Shown here: piece after piece, positions 46,521 to 57,369 of the stretch
How the letters are laid out: each line of letters starts with the position of its first letter
Position numbering within the stretch: the stretch's first letter is position 1
Assembly (NCBI GenBank): GCA_018398585.1
Contig: JAGTTD010000022.1
Location: 10,517,501 to 10,581,500 of the forward strand
Source: Simmondsia chinensis
Lineage: Eukaryota; Streptophyta; Magnoliopsida; Caryophyllales; Simmondsiaceae
Reading direction: 5' to 3'
Length of the DNA: 64,000 bases
Made by a program: the position numbers and the translations under genes
The notes under the pieces: model-generated
What the model saw: only the letters and a program-made list of their open reading frames with translations
What the model was told of the DNA's origin: nothing
Database searches by the model: none

Positions 46521-47440
46521 AATATCTGGGACACATCATTGCCCATAGTGGTGTCTCTACTGATCCTAGGAAGGTCGAAGCAGTTAAAAGATGGCCAATT
46601 CCTATCAATATCAAATAATTGAGGGGATTCCTTGGGTTGACAGGCTATTATCGCAAATTCATCAAGGGATATGGGGTGATAGCCAAACCCTTAACTGAGT
46701 TGTTGAAGAAGGATAACTGGGGATGACATGCGAATAGTCAACAGGCTTTTGAATAGCTGAAGGAAGCTTTGATCTCAGCCCTAGTGTTAGCTCTACCTGA
46801 CTATTCCAAACACTTTATCATTGAAACTGATGCTTGTAATATGGGATTAGGAGCTGTCTTGGTTCAAGAAGGTCATCCTTTGGCTTACCACAGCAAATCC
46901 CTTAGCTCTAAACACCAAGCTCTTTCTGTGTATGAAAAGGAGCTGTTGGCCCTAGTCACAGCTGTGCAGAAGTGGCAACAGTACCTATTGCATAACACCT
47001 TTATCATAAGAACCGATCAGAAGAGCTTAAAGCACTTGTTGGAGCAAAAGATTCATACCTACTTTCAACAACTATGGCTTCCCAAGCTGATGGGGCTCAG
47101 TTATTTGATTGACTACAAAAAGGGAAAGGACAATGTCGTGGTCGATACTTTATCCAGGATCACCAGCCACCAGATCATGTGTATGTTGTTGAGCACAATG
47201 GATAGCAACTTGTATCCCTTAATTCAACTGTCTTGGCAATCAGATCCTCATCTTCAACAACAGATTGAACAGATCAGTGAGCACCCAGGCCAACATCCGA
47301 AGTACAATTGGCAGGAAGGACAATTGAGAAGGAAGGAGAAATTAGTTATTGGGCAAGACCCTGGTCTTCGGCTCAAGATTCTACAATGGTTACACACATC
47401 AGCAACTGGTGGGCACTCTGGTATGGATGCTAGCTTATAG
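46521..47440 (+). pseudogene. RT connection and RNase H of element F
   Basis: 46521-46768 reads in other frames as EYLGHIIAHSGVSTDP and [15 protein letters not shown] with stops. RNase H is open from 46769: FIIETDACNMGLGAVLVQ (Asp), SVYEKELLALVTAVQKWQQYL (Glu), FIIRTDQKSLKHLLEQ (Asp), GKDNVVVDTLSR. The catalytic acids are kept. The frame then enters the integrase N-terminus (LHTSATGGHSGMDASL). Confidence 0.88.
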
Positions 47441-48251
47441 AGGGTTAAATCCCTTTTCTACTGGAAGGGAATGAGCAGAACTATAAGGGAATATGTCCAA
47501 CAATGTTCAGTCTGTCAATCTTGCAAGTATGATCACTCAGCCCTCCCTGGTTTGCTGCAACCCTCACCTGTTCCAGACCTAGTGTGGACAGATTTATCAA
47601 TGGACTTCATTGAAGGTCTACCAAGGTCATTTGATAAGGATGTCATTTTTTTATCGTTTTTGCAAAGTCGCTAATTTTATGTCCTTATCTCACCCTTATA
47701 CTGCTCTGAATGTTACTCAGACATTCATGGATAATGTGTATAAACTTCATGGCATGCCAAGCATTATAATGAGTGATCAAGACCCAATATTTCAAAGTGA
47801 GTTTTGGCAGGCTTTATTTTCTATACAAGAGGTTGATTTACACCTCTCAAAAGCCGACCACCCTCAAACTGATGGGCGGATTGAAGTTGTCAACCGAGGA
47901 TTAGAAACAAATCTGAGGTGTAAATGCAGCTCTAATCCATCACAGTGGTCAAGATGGCTTCCTTTAGCAGAGTGGTGGTACAACACCACATGGCATACAG
48001 CCACCAAGATGACCCCATATGAGATTGTTTACAATCAACCTCCTCCTATACACATTCCCTATCTCCCAGGGGAAACTCAAGTGGAAGCAATTGACCGGAG
48101 TTTGATGCATAAGGAAGAGGTAATTCAACTGCTGAAGTTCCACCTCAATAGAGCTCAGAATCGAATGCAACAGCTTGCTAACAGAAAGAGATCAGAGAGG
48201 AGTTTCAATGTAGGAGATTGGGTTTATTTGAAGCTTCATCCCTACAGGTAG
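47380..48251 (+). pseudogene. Integrase of element F
   Basis: HHCC part: H..GGHSG ... CSVCQSCK, split by a TAG after DASL (47440). Core: WTDLSMDFIEGLPRS (D), a one-base shift at about 47645, then SIIMSDQDPIFQSEFW (D) and HPQTDGRIEVVNRGL (E). Then WSRWLPLAEWWYNTTWH and YNQPPPIHIPYLPGE, common in plant chromovirus integrases. A TAG follows HPYR at 48249. Confidence 0.88.
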
Positions 48252-48257
48252 GTCACG

Positions 48258-48596
48258 GTGGCTCACAGAAATAATCACAAGTTGGCTCCCAGGTACTTTG
48301 GCCCATTCCAAGTGATGGAAGCAGTGGGTAAGGTGGCATATAAGATTGCTCTACCTGCAGCCGCCAAAATCCATAATGTTGTTCATGTGTCTCAACTCAA
48401 GTTGCATCGAGGACCACTTCCAGATAGCTTCACTCCATTACTAGATTCAAAGGATGAACTTCCTAAGAAAATTCCAGAGAAGGTTTTGGAGAGGATGATG
48501 GTCAATCGCAACAAATGGAAGGGACTACCACAAGAGGAAGTCACATGGGAGTACTTGTATGACCTCCAATTAAGGTTCCCTAACTTCCACCCTTGA
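48258..48596 (+). pseudogene. GPY/F module and shortened chromodomain of element F
   Basis: KLAPRYFGPFQVMEAVGKVAYKIALPAAAKIHNVVHVSQLKLH is the GPY/F region. The chromodomain start PEKVLERMMVNRNK runs straight into WKGLPQEEVTWEYLYDLQLRFPNF, so the strand that normally holds VLVQW is missing by an in-frame deletion of about eight residues. Targeting would probably be lost. Confidence 0.85.
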
Positions 48597-48609
48597 GGAC
48601 AAGGGTGAC

Positions 48610-48624
48610 GTTTAGGGGGGGCAT
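48610..48624 (+). promoter_or_regulatory. Polypurine tract of element F
   Basis: GTTTAGGGGGGGCAT directly before the 3' LTR, after CTTGAGGACAAGGGTG. Confidence 0.85.
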
Positions 48625-49015
48625 TGTTACACTAGAAAAATTCAATTAATTTTGGCTGCAGAATTTTGGCGGGACAATTTGGCGGGTCACGTGAGGAGCT
48701 CGTGACTGGTAGTTAAGAAGAGCTCATGCCAAGCACGTGCTCTAACCGTTGGAAGCACGCGTTGGGCACGTGAGCCATAGTGCCTGAATTTCTAAGTTTA
48801 TTTCTGTTTTTCTTGCTATTTTCAGCTAATTTCTTGTAATAATTAGTCAGATATTTTACAATTACTATATAAGATAAAAGATGTAATTGTTAGGGTTTAA
48901 GTTTTAATCTAATATAATCTCTTCTTGTCTCTCAATTTCTTCTACTTGCTCCCCCATTTCTCTTCATTCCTATCTCAATTGCATTGTCTTTTGGTTTGGA
49001 AATTGGATTGAATCA
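48625..49015 (+). repeat. 3' LTR of element F
   Basis: 391 bp. Compared with the 5' LTR it has an extra segment with CACGTG (48734-48739) and lacks a short piece near TTGTAATTCCAATAATTAG. G-boxes at 48688-48693, 48734-48739 and 48767-48772; TATA box at 48865-48873. Confidence 0.92.
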
Positions 49016-50040
49016 TCCTTCAGTCTTGGAAAAATTACAATTAATGGCAGTTGAAGCTAATAAATGAGTTTGGCAATGGATAGCAGGATAATATAGATAA
49101 TAATAAGTCAAAAAAAAGAAAATTAATGCTCCAGATATATAAAAATTCACAAAGTACCCATTTATAAAATAAACTTAGGGTTTCTCTACCAAAATCTACT
49201 TTAATTACAGGTGTACTTTCAAAAAACTATCCAGATTTTCTAATTATTTAATATCATAATAAAATGTTTCAATGTCACATTGTAATGTGACATCGTTAAC
49301 ATTCCCTAGTTTTTGATGTCATGACATTTTAAAAAACTACTTTTGAAATATATAAATTCCTTTTTAAATATTTTTTAAATTTCAAATATTTAAAATATTG
49401 TCATTTTCTAATATGTTTGTAATAATATTTTAATTTATTTTACCTTTTTTTTCTAAGAGTATAAATTTTAATAATATGTATATACACATATAAAAAATCT
49501 CATGAGGTCATATAGAGAACTTTTTTCAATATAAATATATATAATGACATATTATACAGTTTATGTAATTTATGTCTTTCATAATTTATTTAATTAATGA
49601 CATATTCTATTGATTGTTACATATTATATATCTTTCTCTTTTCTTTTCTTTTTCTTTTGGGTCATAATTCCCTTTTCTTTTGCAAATAAACACATATGAA
49701 CTAAAATATTTAATCTTTTTAATATATGTATATAATAATATTTTATATTATCCTACCTTTTATTATATGCATAATTTATTTTAATATGTGTATGAATATA
49801 TCAAAAATTATCTTACGATCGTATAAAAAACCTTTTTTCATAAGTCCATTAGGGAGAACAATGTCATTATAAAATAAATTGACTAAAAACAAGCACTATA
49901 ATTCTATAGGAAGGACCAATAATAAATAATACAACAACAATTTATCAAACTATAAGGTAAATAACCAAACATATCGTACTATTCAAACGGAATGTAGAAC
50001 TACTAATTGGAACATGCTTTCATTGTAGGAAAGCTGATGT
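49016..50040. other. AT-rich stretch with no gene found
   Basis: Low-complexity AT-rich DNA with TATATA runs and no open frame or repeat boundary that I can support. Confidence 0.5.
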
Positions 50041-50701
50041 AGTTTTCAAGGGTGTTTAAAACCATGTACTCGCAAGCATATGAGTTCGTAGTAGCCAGGT
50101 CGGGTATACCGGTGTCGTATCCTCAAGGAATCAGTTAGAGTCAGTGATTATGGAGCAGTTGGAAATTCGACTTTGTTGAAAGAATGGGTTTGTAAATAAA
50201 TTAATAGAATTAAAAGATAAATTAAAGTTGTCAATTGATCAAAGAGTATAAATTTATGTTACCCTTAATTAAATCTCGTCATTATATTTTAACGACAATG
50301 ACTTTAAAGGTATAGGCTACAAGCGCTAAACCTAGATTAACATTAAATTAAAGCTTATGGTAATAAACTAGTCTAAGGGCATAATCCATCTTATCATTCT
50401 AGGTGTAGCATGAATTATCTCAATAGCACTACTAAATTCCTTTCTCTTAATTCCATGTTAAACCTAGATTAATACTTAAGTTAGGGCTTCATATAACGAA
50501 CTATAATAGCACTACTAAATTCCTTTATCACACCTAATTTCATATTAAACCTGGATTAATACTTAAGTTAGGGCTATGTGTAACGAACTACTCTAGGGGC
50601 ATAACCCATCTTATCACTCTAAGTGTAGCATGAGTTATTTCAATAGCACTAACAAATTCCTTTGTTACTCCTATTTAAGCGTTAATTGTATAAAAGGTTG
50701 T

Positions 50702-50825
50702 TGATACAGGTAATTTAGATCCCACATTGGTGGATTATTTAAGGAAAGGCCAATTTATATACTCAAGGAGTTACTCCACCCATTGTCAATTGGTTTTGGG
50801 ATGGAACCTTCTTTGATCTGTATCA
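50702..50825 (+). repeat. TRIM 5' LTR
   Basis: 124 bp, TGATACAGG to CTGTATCA. Confidence 0.92.
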
Positions 50826-50826
50826 T

Positions 50827-50839
50827 TGGTATCAGAGCC
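50827..50839 (+). promoter_or_regulatory. TRIM primer-binding site
   Basis: TGGTATCAGAGCC, exact tRNA-Met complement, one base after the LTR. Confidence 0.92.
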
Positions 50840-51240
50840 GTCGATCTTACGTCGTAGATTGCAGGGCATATGGAGGCCGATACCATTCAACAATCATGGG
50901 GGTCGATGTCATTTAATGGTCTTATGGGGGGACCTATGCGTGACGTGTTGCAAAGTCGAGTGACACATTTCATGAAGCTCGGTCTCTGTCTCATGGAAGT
51001 CCCTGGGTCTGCACTGGAGTTCATCTCGGCCTGGTAAAGTCATGGGCCTTGGTCAACATAGCTGTATTCCAAATCTCAAGTGGTGACGTCGATATTGCAG
51101 TGTTCGATCGAGACTATAATAACTCTAGTGCAAAGCCATGTCCATTGCGCGGTGGTGAGTTGAAGTGCAGTGTTCGCCCGAAAGTAGAAATCTAGTGCAC
51201 AGCCAACTCGCGTGGACGCGAGATGCGGAGAGTGATGGTC

Positions 51241-51364
51241 TGATATAGGCAATTTAGATCCCATATTGATAGATTATCAAAGGAAAGGTCAATTTATATA
51301 CCCAAGGAGTTACTCCACCCATTGCCAATTGGTTTTGGGATGGAACCTCCTTTAGTCTATATCA
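51241..51364 (+). repeat. TRIM 3' LTR
   Basis: 124 bp, TGATATAGG to CTATATCA, preceded by a purine-rich GATGCGGAGAGTGATGGTC. Confidence 0.92.
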
Positions 51365-51542
51365 GTTGTATTCATGATTAGCTATAACCTCAACCCTAAC
51401 CACTCGTGAAAAACCTATTATACTATAATATAGGCTATAAGCAAAAGACAACACGCAAATACAATTGGAAATCAAAGCATAGCTATAAGCACATAATAAG
51501 AAAAACATCTCAAAATATAGAACTCCACATAGGGGTGCGGAA

Positions 51543-51970
51543 TGATACGAACATTACAAAGGGTCACACTTGAATTAGTCTCGAGCCTTCCCGACTGCCA
51601 TGTCATCATGCCACATCACACCTTAGGTGCCACGTCACTAAGGCCTTCTCACCACTTTATCAATTATAAATACGTCATTAGGGCCTTCTCACCACTTTAT
51701 CTATTATAAATAAGAGAAGTTGATTAGGGCAAATCATGTGTTGTGAATGTTAAAGTCTAGCTCTCTCTCTCTCCCTATCCTCTTCTACCTCTCCCCCCAA
51801 TCTCTTCTATATCTTCCTCTTTTCCTAATAGATACTATACTTATACTATATGCTATATAATACGTGTACAAATTGATGTTAATTTACAAATGGTATACTG
51901 CGATTGGCCCTAATATTTATTGATTTGTTCCTAATTTGAGTTCATTATGTGTGGATTTGGGGTCGTATCA
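51543..51970 (+). repeat. 5' LTR of the 1.7-kb element
   Basis: 428 bp, TATA-like ATTATAAATAAGAG near 51700, then a CT-rich leader. Confidence 0.85.
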
Positions 51971-52838
51971 ATTGGTATCAGAGCTCGCATTCCTCAGCAC
52001 TCATCAATGGAGCGTGATTTGGTCGCTATGGCCAGAATACAAGCTACACTAGCAAAAATGTGGCCAAACTTGACCAGATACAAGAGGATACTAGAAGTAT
52101 GAGATCAAAGCTAATTACCTCAATAAGAGCAATTGATCTAGTCCAGGAGGCATCGAAACACCTTTGCTACCTGAGACCGAAGTGGAGGTGACAAATTTCC
52201 CGCCGATGGTGCTAGAGGAGGAAAACACCAACCCAGATATCATCGAGACATTAGAGCCATAAGACCCGGCCACGATCGAGGTGTTGGAACTTTTGACATC
52301 GACTGGGAGCTCCTACAGTGAAGAGAAGATCAAGAATAATGGAGAGATCGATCTATTGCCGCCAGTAACCTCACCACTGATGGATGGGTGAAGACAATAA
52401 CAAACGAGAACGCACCGTCATCGATGGGTAGAGTGCGGTGGCCGAGATTGCTGCAAGGAACAACATCCAAACGCAGGGATAGGAGGTCGCCGCTGTTTTC
52501 TTATGTTTGTAGCCACTGCGTTGGAGTTGTGTCGCCAGGCGTCATGAAGCGATGCAGCTATTAGACTGGGCTAGGGTTTGCCACTGGGTTTCACGCAGGA
52601 AGATGATAAGGCACCGAGTCTGGGATTAAAATTTCATAATTACAAACTTGCCCCTTTAGTTATCTACAATTACAAAATTACCCTTATTTTAAAAATTTTT
52701 AGGAAAAAATTATGATATCTTTTATTAAAAAATTAATTGGGTAACATTTGTAATTATAGTGCTGATCCTGAAGGGTTATTAATTTTGGTACCGATACCTT
52801 GACCCTTGAGGACAAGGGTCATTGCACGGCGTGGGTAT

Positions 52839-53227
52839 TAATACGAATATTACCGAGGGTCACGCTCAAATCAATTTCGAGCCTTACCGACCGCCACGTT
52901 TTCGTGCCACTTCACACCTTAGGTGCCATGTCACTAGGGCCTCCTCACCACTTTAGCTATTATAAATAAGAGAAGTCGATTAGGTCAAATCATGTGTTGT
53001 GAATGTTAAAGTCTAGCTCTCTCTCTCTCTCTCTCTCTCCCCCTATCCCCTTGCACCTCTCCCCCTATCTCTTCTATATCTTCCCTTTACCTTGTAGATA
53101 CTATACTTATACTATATCCTAGATGATACTTGTACATACACAACTTAATATACAAATGATATATTGTGATTGGCCCTAATATTGATTGATCTTTGAGTTC
53201 ATTGTGTGTGGATTTGGGGTTGTATCA
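52839..53227 (+). repeat. 3' LTR of the 1.7-kb element
   Basis: 389 bp, shorter than the 5' LTR because it has one copy of the TTCTCACCACTTTAT block. A (CT)n run sits near 53017-53040. Confidence 0.85.
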
Positions 53228-54283
53228 ATTGATTTATATCACAAAAGTAGTATAAAAAAAGTCTATCATTGAAAATAAAACAAAAATTTGGGATCTGGAT
53301 GACTGCCCATTATTCACCCGTAAACCATGAGTTTAATCCTCCATTGGAGTTTTACAAATCCCTAATTCAAAAGAGAAAATAGAAAGAAAAACTCATGGAT
53401 TGATGAACTCTCTTGATTGGTGTTGACTTGACTCTTACTTCAATTCCCCCATACTCCGACCACTTGCGCTTCGACCTTCGTAAGAATCGGATCTCTCTTG
53501 GCAGCTCGAGGAAGGAGGAAAAGTGAACGGAGAGCAAAAAGTAAAAAAAATTAGGTCATGCTCCCATTCATATAGGTGTGGCGTGTCTTAGGGCACACCG
53601 CTGTAATCGGCCACTACTTTTACAACTTGCGTAGTTAACTTAAAATGTGTGTAATTTTTTATCCATGAGGAGTATGGGTCAAATTTTAAATCAAAACGAA
53701 TATCTCAAAGGGCTCGACATGATCCCAGTAGTGTCATAAGTGGAATTGGATATCATTGGGTCATGAATAGTCTTCTTTTAACCTTTTACTCATTTTAAAC
53801 TTGACTGATTGCAAAATGCTTGGCTGATTGATCAGCGCACCCAAGGGAAGACCTCTATCAAATCTTGACCAGTTGGATCCTTTTTCCACATGTGGTCAGG
53901 TTTTCCAACATAATCTTCAAATTTGTCCATTTTAGCTTATTTTTCACTATTTTTCAAGATGTCCTTGCTTCAACATGTACCAAGCCTAAACATACAAAAC
54001 TTATATCATAAACACGTGTAATAGCCAAAAAATTATAAAAAAGGGGTACTAAAGATAGAATATGAGACACGTCAGAAGCAAACAAAACTATTAAAACAGG
54101 ACCATGAAGGGAGACATGACATAAAACTTATTATCTAACAGGTTTGTGATCATTTGGATAAGGAATTCTATAACTTGCTACAATGCAAATTATGTACATT
54201 GAACAATTTATACAATTCAAAATTAATTTAATTCAGTTAATAAAAAAATTCACAACTATAAAATACAGTACAGAACAAATATT
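53228..54283. other. No gene found; possible continuation of LTR-like sequence
   Basis: Starts ATTGATTTATATCACAAAAG and contains short CT- and GA-rich parts. It may continue the Tat/Athila-like LTR on the left of the 1.7-kb element, but I could not confirm the join. No open frame of note. Confidence 0.35.
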
Positions 54284-54312
54284 ATCTGTGCATTGCATGG
54301 GAAGAAACCTAG
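54284..54312 (+). mobile_element. Helitron-like 3' terminus, second copy
   Basis: ATCTGTGCATTGCATGGG, then AAGAAAC and CTAG followed by T. Similar to 42640-42667 (GTGCATCGCACGGGG...CTAGT). The hairpin is weaker here (TGCA-TTGCA). Confidence 0.5.
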
Positions 54313-56399
54313 TAGTTTCATTATTGTAATGATATTACTATTCTTTGGTTCGTATACACAATGTTAGGCTGCCAATTATACATGCTTCAAAGCCGAACAC
54401 ATGATCTCACGCAATCAACATGAAGTGAGAATATCAAAATCTGACATGATAGTTAGAGCCCTGATAGGATGCTACTTGTTAGGACTACTCACTTAATAAC
54501 GAAACCCTAAATCGAAATAATAATTACAGACAAAGGGGCATTGAGGAATAAAATAAAGAATACAAGAATTTACGTGGTTCAATCGAAGCCTATATAAACG
54601 AAGGAGAGCACAATAAATTCGTGCTCACTATAAAATTGAAAGTTTGCATGAGACGTATCAATTCTCAACTATTTCTCAACCCTAATATCAACGTATACAA
54701 CCTTATTATGTATATAAAGCTACTACACTAAAGATCCTAATGTTTTATGGATCTAAATAGGATTGGCAACAATCTTTTATCTTATAAATAAGGCCCAATA
54801 TAATCAAACTTCACATATAACTCAACAATTTTTCCACTTGGAGTCTAATTGGATTATGTATATCTTCAATTCAACCATCATTGGCTTAACCTCTTGAGAA
54901 AAAAAAAATTTTTTTTTTAATTTGGATCCGGCAGATATTTGAGGACCAGACCTAAATATTCTAATTTACCCAGTCAAGTCAACCCGTTGACCTAAAACCA
55001 AACCCTAAAATTTCTTGGTAGCCAAATCTACACCGCACACAAAAAGAAACACGCAAGACCTAACTAGCCTAGCCGCCCCACGGCCGGCTCGAGCTCTCAA
55101 AGCCATTGATCTTCGCTGCCGACGACGCTGACCAACATTCGGCTTGCTCCGTCATTGCCATGACCCACTGCGGCTCCCTTTGACCGTCGACTCCCACTAG
55201 TCTATGACTCTCTTTGGTCGTGGACTCCCACTGGTCTGTGACTCTCTCCAACTGTTGCCCCCACAAGATGTATTATCCGAGACAAATTTTTCTTCCACAC
55301 AACTTTTCATTTTTGTTTTCAAGTATATTTTTCTCATATAAAATGTAATTGATATTAATTTGCTCTAAATAGAAAAGTTCACCTCTTCTAATTTTTCTCA
55401 TTAAGAGGTTCGACCTTAGACATGTCGGGAAGAGGTAGTTTGGTTTCTATGCTCAAATGTGTAAAAGTTGTTGTTTAGATTGATAAAATTAATATCAAAA
55501 TATTCAAACACAGAAACTGAAATAAAGCAAACAAAAGATCTTACAAATGGTTATACTGTGTTGTGGTAAGAACCACTATCCTAAAAAATGATTTCCCAGC
55601 TATTACAATGCACATAGTGCAATCAGCAACCTACCTTCGAGATTAACACAATCCGACTTTTAACGTGCAGTCGTTAATCGTCAGGTAGGAATGCCCAAAA
55701 ACTTTTCCCAAGACAACTTTGATGTGACAGAGAGAGAAATGCGAGAGAAAAGGGAAGAGGGAATTATTTTGAGTTTGATGGTTAAGCCTCATGCCAAAGG
55801 GGTCCTTTTATAGTGATAATGGTGTCTATTGGTGCTTCATTCCCATGGGCACCTCGACAATCACGAACCATGGAACAAAAGGCAATGTAGTCATGGCTAC
55901 TTTGGAAGAGCCACAAGCCAACTTGTAATAATGGTGTTGGAAAGTTACGAGTTTTAGAGGTTCATGAATCCCTTTTTCTCTAAAGACAAAAAAAATCAGA
56001 TAGTAAGAAATAGGACACCCTTGCCGGAGCACGGCATGACGAGCGGACGGCGCCCCGAACTCGCATGCAGTCCCGACCTTTCTCTCACTCTTACCTTAAT
56101 TCTAAGGGTCTAAAAACACTCTCATAAATGAAGAGGGAAAACCTCAACTTTGTTTCCTATATGGGACAAGGTTAAAAGATTTTAAGACAAGTTTTTTTTT
56201 TTTTTTTTGTACCATTTGCTTGTATCATTTTTCCTATGTTAGAAATAATTGAATTTTCATGTTCGGTTATGAGGGGAAATATCGAGCGTGATCCTTGTAC
56301 GAGCACCCACTTCTTTTAAGTCTTCTCCCTTTATCAAAGCAGAAGCGCAGATTGACTTTTACAATCCAACCTAAAAGTAAGAACTGATAGCTAAACATG
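54313..56399. other. Intergenic DNA with no gene found
   Basis: Around 54476-54640 TGTTAGGAC ... GAATTTACGTGGTTC resembles the inner part of some plant copia-type LTRs, but neither end is clear. 55000-55270 is more GC-rich with a TGGGAGTCGACGG-like short repeat. A homopolymer T run lies at 56190-56208. No domain recognised. Confidence 0.4.
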
Positions 56400-56448
56400 G
56401 AGGAAGGAGAAGGAAGCTTTTATTCATATCCAGATTCTGTGCCCGGGT

Positions 56449-57369
56449 TTGTGCCATGGGTTCCGCTGGACGCCTCATAATGCTCCATTTTCTTTGGATG
56501 TATTGTTGATTCTTCTATCAGGCTGTGACATGGTCTTAGGTATCCAGTGGCTCTGTACTTTAGGAGAGGTTCGTTGGAATTGTGACGCATTAGTTATGAA
56601 GTTCCACTTGGCGGATCAGGGGTACACTCTTCGTAGAATCCGTAATGTGAGTCTTAAGGCGATCTCGAAAAACACCATCTCATCGCTTCTGTCTCAGTCG
56701 GCTTTGTTCTTCACCTTAACGGATGATCACCCTGATCAACCCTCCCTCCTCAGTTTACAAACCACATTGCCTGACTCAGTTGAGGACCCTCTTGCTTTTC
56801 AAGCACTTTTGGAAGAATTTGCCAACGTTTTCACTCTGATCATGGAACCCCCACCAGCCAGGCCCGATTTTGACCACCGTATACCTCTCAAAGAGGGTAG
56901 TAAACCCGTTAATTTTCACCCTTACCTATATCCTGTGTTCCAAAAGGATATCATCGATGCCTTAATCCAAGAGATGGTGATGGCAGGTGTGATCCGCAGC
57001 AGTACCTCGACTTTTGCTTCGCCATTTGTCCTAGTCAAGAAAAAAGACGGATCCCGGCGGTTATGTGTTGATTATCACGCCTTGAATAAAATGATGATCA
57101 AAGATAAGTTCCTCATTCTGATTGTAGAAGAACTCTTAGACAAACTTGGCAGAGCTTCATATTTCTCCAAGCTGGACCTCAAGTCCGGCTATTGGCATAT
57201 TTGCATGGCACCGAAAGACATTTACAAGATGGATTTCTGCACCCACTTAGGCCATTATGAGTTTGCCGTCATGCCTTTCGGTCTTTCCAAGGCACCATCA
57301 ACATTTCAAAGCCTTATGAATGATATATTCCGTCCTTTCCTTCGTCACTATGTGCTGTTTTTTTTTTAA
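56449..57369 (+). pseudogene. Protease end and reverse transcriptase of element G
   Basis: 306 open codons. The protease tail SGCDMVLGIQWL is seen without its active site. RT: DHRIPLKEGSKPVNFHPYLYP, VKKKDGSRRLCVDYHALN, YFSKLDLKSGYWHICM, EFAVMPFGLSKAPSTFQSLMND. At the catalytic site a T homopolymer breaks the frame; reading past it gives F-F-ND-ILIYS, so the first Asp of the DD pair is Asn. Inactive. Confidence 0.9.

Larger units (their letters stand above)
43715..49015 (+). mobile_element. Ty3/gypsy chromovirus F, complete but decayed
   Basis: 5.3 kb with both LTRs (381 and 391 bp), tRNA-Met primer site, gag, protease, RT, RNase H, integrase, chromodomain-like end and polypurine tract in the normal gypsy order. 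Flanks TACTT (43710-43714) and TCCTT (49016-49020) agree at four of five bases, an aged target-site duplication. pol is split by stops and frameshifts. The two LTRs differ by at least two indels and several substitutions, so the insertion is not recent. Confidence 0.93.
50702..51364 (+). mobile_element. TRIM (terminal-repeat retrotransposon in miniature)
   Basis: 663 bp: LTR 50702-50825, tRNA-Met primer site 50827-50839 (TGGTATCAGAGCC), about 400 bp of noncoding interior, and LTR 51241-51364. Target-site duplication GTTGT at 50697-50701 and 51365-51369, perfect. LTRs are 124 bp each, TGATA to TATCA, and differ at about 14 positions by eye, nearly all transitions. No coding capacity; movement would need enzymes from another element. 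Confidence 0.93.
50041..51542 (-). repeat. Tat/Athila-like LTR remnant, interrupted
   Basis: GGTGTCGTATCCTCAAGGAATCAG-type sequence near 50110-50135 echoes the AGTATCGTTCCCACGAGGATTGC block at the 3' ends of the array LTRs, so this is probably the U5 part of a related long LTR on the minus strand. Inside, a block around ACCTAGATTAA...CTTAAGTTAGGGCT recurs about three times (near 50330, 50463, 50550). The TRIM at 50702-51364 splits it; the sequence resumes at 51370. Ends are not defined. Confidence 0.45.
51543..53227 (+). mobile_element. Non-autonomous LTR retroelement, 1.7 kb
   Basis: LTRs 51543-51970 (TGATACGA to CGTATCA) and 52839-53227 (TAATACGA to TGTATCA), tRNA-Met primer site at 51973-51984 (TGGTATCAGAGC), and 860 bp inside. 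The interior has no long frame; short runs such as ATGGAGCGTGATTTGG after the primer site look like a gag start. It ends CTTGAGGACAAGGGTC, the pol-end signature of gypsy elements, so it likely arose by deletion of one. The 5' LTR has a doubled 47-bp block (TTCTCACCACTTTAT). No matching target-site duplication was found (CGGAA against ATTGA). Confidence 0.85.

Noticed and set aside
51076..51264. 62-codon minus-strand frame
   Set aside because: It overlaps the TRIM interior and 3' LTR; TRIMs are noncoding.
51538..53232. Target-site duplication for the 1.7-kb non-autonomous element
   Set aside because: Flanks CGGAA and ATTGA do not match.
54476..54790. Copia-type LTR
   Set aside because: Only one phrase (GAATTTACGTGGTTC) is suggestive; no partner LTR, primer site or ends.
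55069..55266. 65-codon minus-strand frame in a GC-richer patch
   Set aside because: Explained by short near-repeats of a GACTCCCACTGGTCTGTGACT-like phrase; no domain or gene context.
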